Shown here one piece after another: positions 4,456-12,518 of a stretch of 17,221 bases of DNA (the first letter of the stretch is position 1; every line of letters starts with the position of its first letter). This DNA is from Coriobacteriia bacterium (GTDB lineage Bacteria; Actinomycetota; Coriobacteriia; Coriobacteriales; UBA8131). A model generated the notes under the pieces. That model saw only the letters and a program-made list of their open reading frames with translations, made no database searches and had not been told where the DNA came from. Made by a program: the position numbers and the translations under genes. The stretch is from positions 1-17,221 of the forward strand of contig WQXZ01000017.1 in NCBI GenBank assembly GCA_009781525.1, read 5' to 3'.

Positions 4456-7104
4456 ATGGTATTGCGTATGAACCAAAGAACAGAGCAGCAACGAAACGAA
4501 ACTGAACTGCAGCTTAGGCTGTTTGCCGAGATGCCAATAGATCGGCTGTTCAACCAACTGAAAACTACAAGCGCAGGACTTCGTGACGAAGAAATCGAGA
4601 TCCGTCAGGAAGAATACGGCCCCAACATCATCACTGTTGGCGAAAAGAACACAACGCTTACCAGGCTGTTCGATGCTATCGTCAATCCATTTAACCTGGT
4701 GTTGCTGGTGGTTGCTGCCATCACCTTTTTTACAGACGTCATTGCCGCTCCAGAGCCTGACTGGATTACCATCAGCATCATCTTACTGTTGGTCGTCATC
4801 TCAAGTGGCGTGGCATTCGTCCAAGGCGAACGCTCCAATTCAGCAGCCGAGAAGCTTTCGAAAATGATATCGAACACTGCTAGTGTGCTGCGAAACGACG
4901 ACTTCACTGAGATTCCCATTGAAGACATCGTTCCTGGCGACATCGTTCGCCTGGCTGCAGGCGACATGCTGCCAGCAGACCTACGTTTTCTTAGCGCAAA
5001 GGATGCGTTTATCGCTCAGTCCTCTCTGACAGGCGAGTCGAATCCTGTGGAGAAGGACGCCGATGTTGACGACAGCAGCGAAGATGCCTTTCGCAGCCTT
5101 TCACTGACCGATCTACCAAATCTTGGTTTTATGGGTTCGAATATGGTCAGCGGTGCGGCTGTGGCTGTTGTACTCTCAACAAATAACAATACCTATATAG
5201 GGTCGATGGCTGAAACCCTTTCAGGTGACCGGGCAAAGAATAGCTTCGAGCGCGGAGTCGACTCGGTAAGCAAGTTGCTTATTCGTTTTATGCTGGTTAT
5301 GGTTCCGGTAGTGTTGGTAATAAATGGTCTGAACAAGGGAGACTGGGGGCAGGCAGTACTTTTCAGCATAAGCATTGCTGTAGGACTCACGCCTGAGATG
5401 CTACCAGTGATCATGACATCGACTTTAGCGAAAGGTGCCGTCTCGATGTCAAAAAGCTCCGTGATTATTAAGACACTGGGCGCGATTCAGACTTTTGGTG
5501 AGATGGATATTCTCTGTACTGACAAAACAGGCACGTTGACCGAAGACAAGATAGTGCTTGAGCGCTATATGAATCTTCTGGGTGAAGACGATCGCCGCAT
5601 TCTGCGACATGCAGTATTGAATAGTTATTTTCAGACTGGACTGAAGAACCTGATTGATCTGGCTATCATCAATCGAGCACAGGAGGAAGGGGTATCAGCA
5701 GTCTTGGCCTCATATCGCTTGATTGATGAGATACCTTTTGATTTCACACGTCGCCGGATGAGCGTGGTTTTAGAAGATGATAACGGTAAGCGACAGCTGA
5801 TCACCAAGGGAGCAGTAGAAGAAATCATTGAGATCTGTTCTTTTGCAGAGATTGACGGTAGGGTGGTGGAGCTTTCAGATGACTATCGCTACTACGCCAT
5901 GGAGACATATCACAAGTACAACTCCGTGGGGTTGCGCATGCTGGCTGTCGCACAGAAAAACGAGCTGCCAGAGGTAGACCACTTCAAGGTTGAAGACGAG
6001 CGTGGCCTGGTTTTGCTGGGATTTGTCGGCTTTCTTGACCCCCCGAAGCCCAGTGCAGCTGAGGCAATCAATGCACTGGCAGAGCATGGGGTACGCACCA
6101 TCGTTTTGACCGGTGACAGTGAAGGTGTAGCTGTGAATGTCTGTAAGACTGTAGGTATCAATACCACAGTCCGACTGAGTGGATCAGATATCGAAGCAAT
6201 GGATGACGATGCCCTGAAGCAAGCTGTGCAGAATTGTCAGCTGTTTTCAAAACTGTCTCCTGCCCAAAAGGAAAGAGTGGTAAAGGCTCTGCAAGACATC
6301 GGGCATACCGTAGGCTATCTGGGTGATGGTATCAATGATGCACCGCCGCTACACCAGGCTGACGTTGGTATTTCTGTTGACAACGCTGTCGATATCGCCA
6401 AAGAGACAGCAGACATTATTCTACTAAAGAAGGACTTAATGGTACTTGAGCAGGGAGTACTTGAAGGTAGAAGAACCTTTGGCAACATTGTCCGCTATAT
6501 CAAGATGGCTGCCAGTGGAAACTTCGGCAACATGTTCTCGGTGCTGGTTGCTTCGATTTTCCTGCCGTTTCTACCGATGCTGCCAGTACACATTCTGACT
6601 CAGAATCTGATTTGTGATCTGTCACAGATGGGCATGCCATTTGACCGTGTAGACGAGGACTACCTGCTTGAACCAAGGCGTTGGGATACACGCTCAATCA
6701 GTAAATTCATGGTATTTATGGGGCCGCTAAGTTCGATTTTCGATGTCTTGACCTTCATAGTGCTATGGTTCGTCATCGGTGCGAACACGGTAGAGCATGC
6801 CCCACTGTTCCAGGCAGGCTGGTTTGTATTCGGCACTCTTTCTCAGGTAATGGTGATTCATCTGATCAGAACTGCCAAGGTGCCATTCTTGCAGAGTAAT
6901 GCTGCCTTGCCACTGCTGGTTACCACGGCTTTAGCCAGTATTGCAGTTGTAATCATAGGTTTTACTGGTTTTGGCATTGCTCTGGATATGGCAGTGCTGC
7001 CACCAGGCTTTGCTCCCTGGCTGGCACTGATTCTTCTGGCGTATTTTCTGTCGACACAATTATTAAAGGCTATCTATATCAAACGGTATGACGAGTGGTT
7101 CTAA
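4456..7104 (+). CDS. mgtA: Magnesium-translocating P-type ATPase (P3B type)
   Basis: An 882-residue inner-membrane pump importing Mg2+ with ATP hydrolysis, close to the usual ~900 of MgtA/MgtB. Visible in order: first membrane pair around NPFNLVLLVVAAITFF and ITISIILLLVVISS; actuator-domain TGES (192-195); membrane helices before the M4 ion-site motif GLTPEMLP; phosphorylation motif DKTGTLT with Asp356; nucleotide-binding domain; hinge GDGINDAPPL (from 623); six C-terminal helices ending in KRYDEWF. PEMLP and the short N-terminus are typical of MgtA rather than Ca2+ pumps. I chose ATG 4456 because AGGAGGTGG lies nine bases upstream; the longer frame from 4336 has no SD and adds 40 residues unlike the family. 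A promoter with an operator-like repeat, a leader ORF and a long leader suggest tight, probably Mg2+-linked control. Confidence 0.93.
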   Translation: MVLRMNQRTEQQRNETELQLRLFAEMPIDRLFNQLKTTSAGLRDEEIEIRQEEYGPNIITVGEKNTTLTRLFDAIVNPFNLVLLVVAAITFFTDVIAAPEPDWITISIILLLVVISSGVAFVQGERSNSAAEKLSKMISNTASVLRNDDFTEIPIEDIVPGDIVRLAAGDMLPADLRFLSAKDAFIAQSSLTGESNPVEKDADVDDSSEDAFRSLSLTDLPNLGFMGSNMVSGAAVAVVLSTNNNTYIGSMAETLSGDRAKNSFERGVDSVSKLLIRFMLVMVPVVLVINGLNKGDWGQAVLFSISIAVGLTPEMLPVIMTSTLAKGAVSMSKSSVIIKTLGAIQTFGEMDILCTDKTGTLTEDKIVLERYMNLLGEDDRRILRHAVLNSYFQTGLKNLIDLAIINRAQEEGVSAVLASYRLIDEIPFDFTRRRMSVVLEDDNGKRQLITKGAVEEIIEICSFAEIDGRVVELSDDYRYYAMETYHKYNSVGLRMLAVAQKNELPEVDHFKVEDERGLVLLGFVGFLDPPKPSAAEAINALAEHGVRTIVLTGDSEGVAVNVCKTVGINTTVRLSGSDIEAMDDDALKQAVQNCQLFSKLSPAQKERVVKALQDIGHTVGYLGDGINDAPPLHQADVGISVDNAVDIAKETADIILLKKDLMVLEQGVLEGRRTFGNIVRYIKMAASGNFGNMFSVLVASIFLPFLPMLPVHILTQNLICDLSQMGMPFDRVDEDYLLEPRRWDTRSISKFMVFMGPLSSIFDVLTFIVLWFVIGANTVEHAPLFQAGWFVFGTLSQVMVIHLIRTAKVPFLQSNAALPLLVTTALASIAVVIIGFTGFGIALDMAVLPPGFAPWLALILLAYFLSTQLLKAIYIKRYDEWF

Positions 7105-7119
7105 CAGAAGATAGAAAAA

Positions 7120-7147
7120 GATGAGGGGCTACAAACAACCCCTCATC
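7120..7147. terminator. Intrinsic terminator between convergent mgtA and coaX
   Basis: A perfect 9-bp stem, GATGAGGGG (7120-7128) with CCCCTCATC (7139-7147), has a 10-base loop. On the minus strand it is followed by TTTTTCTATCTT, so it is a good terminator for coaX. On the plus strand, 15 bases after the mgtA stop, the hairpin is followed by GTAGAAAA with no T-run, so its effect on mgtA is probably weaker. Confidence 0.85.
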
Positions 7148-7224
7148 GTAGAAAATCCAAACAATCATTATTGGCAGTCGACTCTAGACGCCATGTTGCA
7201 CTACATACCTGGCGACCACGACCG

Positions 7225-7998
7225 CTACTTGCCATTGATTTGGCTGTATATCAGGCTAAGACCCAGTAAAGTTAGGTCATCATTGATGTAGTCAATGGTT
7301 CTTGACAAGCCAGACACCCGAGGAGACAGGCCTCCAGTAGCAACCACCGGAGCCTTGTAGCCAAGCTCATCGAATATACGCATGATCAATCCGTCAATAC
7401 GATCGATCTCACCATAGGTCAGTCCGCTGCGAACAGCATTCGCCGTACTATTACCGATGACACTGGGCGGGATCTCGATTGAGATGCTGGAGAGTTTTGC
7501 AGCTTTGGCGAACAAAGCTTCGGCCGATGTTGCCAAACCAGGGCAGATGATGCCGCCGATAAAAGCGCCATCCTTGTTGATAACCTCGATGTTTGAGGCT
7601 GTGCCGAAGTCAACCACTATCACAGGCGCTCCGAAGAGTTTGATTGCAGCAACTGCAACCGCAATACGGTCTGCACCGATCTCTTCAGGGTTGGGGTAGT
7701 CGATTTTGACATAATTCTTAAAGACTTCATATCCGAGTACCATTGGAGCGCCGCAATCAAAATGCTCTCCAGCACGACGCCACTGCTCGGTCAGCATAGG
7801 TACGACCGAAGAGATCGCAATACCGCTCACATCCGCTACAGTTAGACCACCTATCGCCAAGAGGCTGTATAGTTGGGTAACAAGCTCATCTGCTGTGTTA
7901 GTAGATACAGTTGTAATACGCCAAAATGCGGATTTATCTTCTCCATTATAAAGACCAATGCATGTTTGGGTGTTTCCTACATCTATCGCCAGTAGCAT
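7225..7998 (-). CDS. coaX: Type III pantothenate kinase
   Basis: A 257-residue cytoplasmic enzyme that phosphorylates pantothenate, the first committed step of coenzyme A synthesis; type III enzymes are insensitive to CoA feedback and need a monovalent cation. The ASKHA-fold motifs are clear: N-terminal phosphate loop DVGNT (6-10), GADR (108-111), catalytic-region DFGTA (130-134), and IGGIICPG (147-154), with the second phosphate-binding glycine pair ATGGLS near the C-terminus. Length is typical. DFGTA is followed by SNIE where many homologues have TTFD or TNIE, a minor variation. The ATG has AAAGGAG six bases upstream. The gene is monocistronic here, ending in the 7120-7147 terminator. A -10-like TAGAAT (8035-8030, minus) lies upstream. 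Confidence 0.95.
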   Translation of the reverse strand: MLLAIDVGNTQTCIGLYNGEDKSAFWRITTVSTNTADELVTQLYSLLAIGGLTVADVSGIAISSVVPMLTEQWRRAGEHFDCGAPMVLGYEVFKNYVKIDYPNPEEIGADRIAVAVAAIKLFGAPVIVVDFGTASNIEVINKDGAFIGGIICPGLATSAEALFAKAAKLSSISIEIPPSVIGNSTANAVRSGLTYGEIDRIDGLIMRIFDELGYKAPVVATGGLSPRVSGLSRTIDYINDDLTLLGLSLIYSQINGK

Positions 7999-8198
7999 GT
8001 GCTTCTCCTTTTGCTCGTTTTATTGCGTAATTCTAACGCATAGCTGACAAGTAGGACAGACAGAGAAAACCTTAGCTCACAACAAGCCAATAACCGTCAG
8101 TTGCAAGCCTGCAGTAAGCCAGTAGCTGCATTAACGGTTTAGAGAGCAAAAAAAAGTGATATCATAGGCCGAAGACAATACAAGGAGGATAGCAGCAA
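7999..8198. promoter_or_regulatory. Divergent regulatory region between coaX and the response regulator gene
   Basis: On the coaX side a TAGAAT -10-like hexamer (8035-8030, minus) sits inside an inverted repeat TGCGT-AATTCTA-ACGCA (8024-8040), with a poor TGTCCT -35 17 bases away. On the plus side TGATATCAT (8158-8165), an extended -10-like element, follows an A-tract (8148-8155) about 35 bases before the response-regulator start; no good -35 is visible, as is common for autoregulated two-component promoters. AACCGT and ACGGTT form a wide inverted repeat upstream. Assignments are tentative. Confidence 0.35.
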
Positions 8199-8903
8199 AT
8201 GAGCGAGACTAACATTAATGTCCTGGTAGTAGATGATGAATCCTCAATAACCGAGTTCGTCAGATACAATCTCAAAAAGGAGGGATATGAGGTTGATGTT
8301 GCGGCTGACGGCGCGACAGCGCTGGCTATGGCGACATCATATAGCTATGACCTGATAGTTCTTGATGTCATGCTGCCCAATCTTGACGGCTATGAGGTTG
8401 TTCGCAGGTTGAGGGCAACCAGCAGTGTGCCGGTACTCTTTTTATCGGCTCGCGATACTGAGCTTGACAAGGTTGTAGGGCTTGAGATCGGTGGAGATGA
8501 TTACCTGGCTAAGCCGTTCGGTGTTCGCGAGCTACTGGCTCGTGTAAAAGCATTGCTGCGACGGGCTTCCGCAACAGAGTCAATCGGCGACGACTTCGAA
8601 GAAGTCATTGAAGTCTCAGGTATAGCGCTAGATGAAAGCACACATATTGCGCAGGGAACACATGGTCCGATCGACCTGACTCCGCGCGAGTTTGAACTGC
8701 TGGCAACCTTGATGCGGAACGCCGGCAAGGTTTTATCCAGAGATCAATTATTACGAGATGCCTGGGGGTGGGAGTATCTGGTTGAGACCAAGACTGTCGA
8801 CACTCACGTCAAGAGGCTTCGCGACAAGTTATCGGCTTCGCAAATCGATCCTGCGCTGGTGGAGACCGTGCGCGGATATGGCTATCGCTTTAAGGTGACA
8901 TGA
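8199..8903 (+). CDS. OmpR/PhoB-family response regulator
   Basis: A 234-residue two-component DNA-binding regulator. Receiver domain about 7-122: acidic pair D12-D13, phospho-acceptor D56 in DLIVLDVMLP, S83 in FLSARD, and K105 in AKPF. The C-terminal winged helix (about 135-233) has the expected DLTPREFELLATLM, VLSRDQLL, VDTHVKRLRDKL and the ending RGYGYRF, all typical of the PhoB/OmpR class. The SD GGAGG lies ten bases before the ATG. Its histidine kinase follows after 57 bases, so they form an operon. Similarity by eye is to the PhoP/RegX3 kind, but the regulated genes are not evident; the divergent coaX and convergent transporter are possible but unproven targets. Confidence 0.93.
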   Translation: MSETNINVLVVDDESSITEFVRYNLKKEGYEVDVAADGATALAMATSYSYDLIVLDVMLPNLDGYEVVRRLRATSSVPVLFLSARDTELDKVVGLEIGGDDYLAKPFGVRELLARVKALLRRASATESIGDDFEEVIEVSGIALDESTHIAQGTHGPIDLTPREFELLATLMRNAGKVLSRDQLLRDAWGWEYLVETKTVDTHVKRLRDKLSASQIDPALVETVRGYGYRFKVT

Positions 8904-8960
8904 TATTTGCCGGAGCGACCGGTCATGCCACTTGGGTCTATACGAAGCTAGCGGGTTAAC

Positions 8961-10010
8961 ATGGCATACAGAAATATCCGTATAGCAATAGCTGCCACCT
9001 CGGCGCTGGCTACCTTGATAGCTGTATTAGCGCTGGGTTTCATGCTGTTGGCAGACCCAGGAAAGGCACAGCTGCTGCCCGTGCTTGCTGTGGTGACATC
9101 GCTTGGTGTATTTCTAGCGACATCGGCGTTAGTCAGCATACTGTTGCATCCACTGAATGACCTGCAGAGCAAGGTGCAAAGGCTGGCGCAGGGCGACTAC
9201 TCGGTGCGCTTCGAAGAGGATGGACTTCAGCGTCGCTTTACTCCCCAGGTGATCAGCCATTTGGCAAACTCGCTTGATCGGGTGGGAGCGCAGGTGCGCT
9301 CAAGCATGGCTGAGCTGGTTGCCGAGGGGCATCGCCAGACCCAGTTTGTCTCGGATGTCTCGCACGAGATCCGTACACCACTGACCGCCATTCGCGGCGC
9401 AGCAGAGACGATGATGGACGAGGATATCTCATATGAAGACAGGGTGCGATTCTGCGAGAACATTGTTCGTGAATCTGAGCGCCTGACTCGTCTAGCGGCG
9501 GATCTGATGATCTTGCAGCGAATCGAGGGAGACGGCGAGATAGTGCTGAAGCGAGTTAATCTGCAGGATGTGGTTCGGGATGCGCTGGATCTGCTTGAGC
9601 CTCTATTCGAAGAACGCATCGTAAACATTTCTTCATCTGGAGAAGCACCCGATGTTCTGGGCGACCCCGATCGGCTTCAGCAAATCGTTGTTAATCTTCT
9701 TGATAATGCCTCGCGTCATGTCAGCGAAGATGGGCATGTACATATTGAGCTCTCCGGTATACGCGGCCATTCTGTGATTACCGTATCTGACGATGGACCT
9801 GGGTTCGGGGATGTTGATCCAGCCCGCCTGTTTGACCGCTTCTATCGAGGTGATCGTTCGCGAGCGCGGGTTACCGGAGGCACCGGGCTGGGTCTGACCA
9901 TCGTAAAGACTATCGTCTCTTCTATGGATGGCACAGTTGAAGCAGTGAATCTACCAGGTGGAGGAGCCTGCTTCATCGTTGCGATTCCGTCACTGTCGCC
10001 ACGGGCGTAG
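8961..10010 (+). CDS. Membrane sensor histidine kinase partnering the upstream response regulator
   Basis: A 349-residue HisKA-type kinase. Two N-terminal membrane helices (about 7-31 and 39-62) are separated by a loop of only a few residues, so there is no real extracytoplasmic sensor domain; a HAMP-like linker follows (PLNDLQSKVQRLAQGDYSVRF). The phosphorylated histidine is H135 in DVSHEIRTPLTAIRG. ATPase motifs: N-box NLLDNASRHV, G1 DDGPGF, F-box FDRFYRGD, G2 GGTGLGLTIV. The short loop fits intramembrane-sensing kinases or kinases controlled by a partner protein, such as SenX3/PhoR-like kinases lacking a PAS domain. ATG 8961 has only a weak SD, and an in-frame TAG shortly upstream rules out an earlier start. 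The frame after the TAG stop stays open through a Gly/Ala-coding repeat. Confidence 0.92.
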   Translation: MAYRNIRIAIAATSALATLIAVLALGFMLLADPGKAQLLPVLAVVTSLGVFLATSALVSILLHPLNDLQSKVQRLAQGDYSVRFEEDGLQRRFTPQVISHLANSLDRVGAQVRSSMAELVAEGHRQTQFVSDVSHEIRTPLTAIRGAAETMMDEDISYEDRVRFCENIVRESERLTRLAADLMILQRIEGDGEIVLKRVNLQDVVRDALDLLEPLFEERIVNISSSGEAPDVLGDPDRLQQIVVNLLDNASRHVSEDGHVHIELSGIRGHSVITVSDDGPGFGDVDPARLFDRFYRGDRSRARVTGGTGLGLTIVKTIVSSMDGTVEAVNLPGGGACFIVAIPSLSPRA

Positions 10011-10029
10011 ACGCTGGCTTTCGCGCCGC

Positions 10030-10090
10030 AGGTGCTGCGGGTGCCACGCGCAGCAGGTGCTGTTGGTGCTGCAGGTGCCGCAGGTGCCGC
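10030..10090. repeat. GC-rich 9-bp tandem repeat between convergent kinase and MFS genes
   Basis: Six degenerate copies of AGGTGCYGC start at 10030, 10039, 10055, 10064, 10073 and 10082, with a 7-base interruption after the second; the last two copies are identical. The array fills most of the 107-base gap between the stops of two convergent genes. Read on the plus strand it would code Gly-Ala-Ala, on the minus strand Ala-Pro-Ala. The core GCAGGTG recurs in the repeat at 13914-13968 and in the DUF4236 gene. A CTTTTTG tract follows near 10107 but I see no strong hairpin before it. Confidence 0.8.
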
Positions 10091-10117
10091 GCGCAGTGTT
10101 TCTGGCCTTTTTGAGAG

Positions 10118-11350
10118 CTATGTGTCTGACCCTTCTGGCATCAGGGTTAAGAACACGATGCCAAGGATAAATAAGACTGCGATAGCGGCAATGCCGACGC
10201 TGGCATTGCCGAGTATCTGGGTGACGGTGCTCATCAGGAAGGTACCGATAATGGAAGCATATTTCCCAAAGATGTCATAGAAGCCGAAGTACTCATTGGT
10301 GTGCTTTTTGTCGGGAATCAGCTTGCTGAAGAACGAGCGGGATAGCGCCTGGATGCCACCCTGGAACAGACCGACAGCTATTGCAAGCATCCAGAATTCT
10401 CTTGCGGTAGACAGGAAGAAAGCAGCGTAGAAGGTAATAAGAGTATAGGCGGCTGATGATACAATCAGCATTATGCGCGGGGTGATTTTGCGTGACAGTC
10501 GACCATAGATGAGGGCTGCAGGAAAGGCGACAAGCTGAGTTGCTACTAAAGCCAGCACAAGCTGGGTTGAGTCTATGCCAAGATCAGTGCCAAAGCTGGT
10601 CGCCATTCTGATGATGGTGTTGACTCCATCGATGTAGCAGAAGTACGCAAGTATGAAAAAGAGCATCCGGCGATTGTTAACAATTGATTTGAAGGTTGAG
10701 CCAAGCTCACCGAAGGCTTGAGCAAAGAGCTTTCCGGTTTGTTCTTTGAAATGGGTTTGCGATACATTGCGAAGCATCGGGATGGTAAAAGCCAGCCACC
10801 AGGCTGCTGTGATAATAAAGGAAAGACGGGTTGCAGTAACGGTTCCGATGCCGATAGCACCACCAGCGAATATCAAGGCTATGCAGGTTAAAAAAGGTAC
10901 GAGTGAGCCAATATAACCCCAAGCAAAGCCTTTCGCACTGACCGAGTCGTAGTTGTCTTCATCTGTTGCGTCAACTAAGAATCCATCGTAGAAGACAATG
11001 GAGGTGTTCAACCCGATTGCCGAGATGATATAGACCAGTAAGAAGGCGAAGCTTGATGTAGCCATAGAAAGAGCTGAACAAGCTACTACTCCTGTCAGCG
11101 CAGAGCCTAAGAAGAACTTCTTTTTGCTGTCTTTGAAGTCAGCCAGAGAGCCAAGTATCGGCATCGACAGTGCAACTATCAGCGAAACGATGGTCTCAGC
11201 GTAGCCCCAGCCTACTACTACTGACGCACCATCAGCCAGTAGCGAGCCATAGTAGATCGGTGCAATTGCAGTTGAGATCATTACGAATGCTGAGTTGCCG
11301 ACATCATAGAGCACCCAGCTCCATTCGGTCTTATTCATACGGTTAGCCAT
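10118..11350 (-). CDS. MFS transporter, UMF1 (Atg22/BtlA-like) family
   Basis: A 410-residue inner-membrane permease with about 12 predicted helices. Family signatures are the N-terminal WSWVLYDVGNSAF (about 10-22), FYDGFLVDA between helices, and in the C-terminal half GGIQALSRSFFSKLIP followed by NEYFGFYDIFGKYASIIG, which are hallmarks of the UMF1 family. Its substrate in bacteria is generally unknown; yeast Atg22 exports amino acids from the vacuole, but that should not be transferred directly. I chose ATG 11350 because AGAGGGGGG lies just upstream and the protein then begins MANRMNKTEWSW as homologues do; a frame open to 11488 would add 46 unlikely residues. The gene is monocistronic and convergent with the two-component operon. 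Confidence 0.87.
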   Translation of the reverse strand: MANRMNKTEWSWVLYDVGNSAFVMISTAIAPIYYGSLLADGASVVVGWGYAETIVSLIVALSMPILGSLADFKDSKKKFFLGSALTGVVACSALSMATSSFAFLLVYIISAIGLNTSIVFYDGFLVDATDEDNYDSVSAKGFAWGYIGSLVPFLTCIALIFAGGAIGIGTVTATRLSFIITAAWWLAFTIPMLRNVSQTHFKEQTGKLFAQAFGELGSTFKSIVNNRRMLFFILAYFCYIDGVNTIIRMATSFGTDLGIDSTQLVLALVATQLVAFPAALIYGRLSRKITPRIMLIVSSAAYTLITFYAAFFLSTAREFWMLAIAVGLFQGGIQALSRSFFSKLIPDKKHTNEYFGFYDIFGKYASIIGTFLMSTVTQILGNASVGIAAIAVLFILGIVFLTLMPEGSDT

Positions 11351-11544
11351 GAAAGTGCCCCCCTCTATTATTATTCTTCTGGTACCAGTGTAAATGACAA
11401 GGTTGAGTACTGTCTCTTTCTTTTTGCATATGCTGGTAGAATGCTTGACAGATTCTCTGAGGATAGCATGATTGAAGATAAGCAGCATTCTCGAGAACCT
11501 GACTTTATAGCAGCCTTGGAGTGTTCAGCAGGAAGGTCGCACCG
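11351..11544. promoter_or_regulatory. Divergent region between MFS transporter and phospholipase-like gene
   Basis: Two perfect 10-bp palindromes are seen: CTGGTACCAG around 11380-11389 near the transporter start, and TTCTCGAGAA at 11488-11497 near the phospholipase side. Either may be a regulator site. On the minus strand TTGTCA precedes the first palindrome by about 7 bases, which would place the palindrome within a promoter spacer, but a good -10 is missing. Promoters are not firmly assigned. Confidence 0.3.
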
Positions 11545-12468
11545 ATGCCAGCGTTAATAACACACCACTTCTTCGGCCTTGAGGTGCTGACCAGGTGGAC
11601 ACCATACGACAGGTTCAGCACACAAGAACGGCAAGCATTTTTGCTTGGTTGCCAGGGATCTGATCCACTTTATTTTTCGTTTTCTGATGCGCTGAATAGC
11701 CGATCCCGTCACCTTGCGTCGCAGATGCATTGCGAGAAGGTAGTCGAGGTTTTCGAATGGTTACGTAAGGGTCATACCGAGCTGAGCATGGAGCAAAGAC
11801 GGATTGCAGAAGCCTATGCGCGAGGCTGGCTTTGTCATTTTTCTTTAGATAGCACAGCTCATCCTTTGGTTTACTACTATGAGCAGGAAATCTGCTCGGC
11901 AGGGGTTGCTGGTCTTGACTTGGACTCTCGTGCTGAGGTGCACCTGCAGATAGAGAGCGACATTGATGCAGGCGTATTGTATCGTCGAGCAGGGCAGACG
12001 ATCAGGAGTTTTCGTCCGATGGATGAGATCATGCTGGTAGATAATCGAACCTTGCAGGAAATCAGCCAGCTGTTTGGGGGATTAGCTGCGGAGGTCTATG
12101 GTGTCGATCTGTCCGGGAAGTCTTTTTTGCATAGCTGTCAGAGCATGCGGCTCTCGTACAACCTGGTTTACTCACCAAGCGGAGCCGGACGAGCGTTGAT
12201 TGGTAGTCTAGAGCGGTTGGTGCGAAAGCATTCTGCTGCTCAGGCTGTCTCGCACCGAGTTGACGTTGGAGAGTATTCAGATTTTGATAATCAAGCACAA
12301 GAACAGTGGGTAAACCCCTTTACAGGCGAAGCATGTTCTAGTAGCTTTGAGCAATTGTTTTATACTGCACTCGAACAGGCAGTCATACGGATGGAGCAGT
12401 ATTCACAGCACGTATCAAGCGAGCAGTTGGTTGGTTCTCTGAACTATATGGGGTCGATAATAAATTAG
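11545..12468 (+). CDS. Zinc-dependent phospholipase C-like protein (Zn_dep_PLPC fold)
   Basis: A 307-residue protein with the metal-site pattern of the family: ITHHFFG (H7/H8), LLGCQGSDPLYF (D40), H56 and H62, GWLCHFSLDSTAHP (H98, D102, H106) and EVHLQIESDID (H133, E137). A C-terminal segment SDFDNQAQEQWVNPFTGE also recurs in such proteins as I recall them. Classic secreted enzymes cleave phosphatidylcholine, but this protein has no signal peptide or membrane helix, so it probably acts inside the cell and its substrate is unknown. The ATG at 11545 is preferred over the GTG at 11521 because GGAAGG lies eight bases before it and the protein then begins MPALITHHFFG, with the first ligand near the N-terminus. 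Aspartate kinase follows after 50 bases on the same strand, perhaps co-transcribed. Confidence 0.82.
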   Translation: MPALITHHFFGLEVLTRWTPYDRFSTQERQAFLLGCQGSDPLYFSFSDALNSRSRHLASQMHCEKVVEVFEWLRKGHTELSMEQRRIAEAYARGWLCHFSLDSTAHPLVYYYEQEICSAGVAGLDLDSRAEVHLQIESDIDAGVLYRRAGQTIRSFRPMDEIMLVDNRTLQEISQLFGGLAAEVYGVDLSGKSFLHSCQSMRLSYNLVYSPSGAGRALIGSLERLVRKHSAAQAVSHRVDVGEYSDFDNQAQEQWVNPFTGEACSSSFEQLFYTALEQAVIRMEQYSQHVSSEQLVGSLNYMGSIIN

Positions 12469-12518
12469 CGGTTTTGTTGTTCAGGTGAGCAGCATTTGAG
12501 ATAGATAAAAGGAAGAGC

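Noticed and set aside
11351..11488. 46-residue N-terminal extension of the MFS transporter
   Set aside because: The extension is not hydrophobic or family-like and the start at 11350 has a strong purine-rich SD; the region is better explained as a divergent promoter area.
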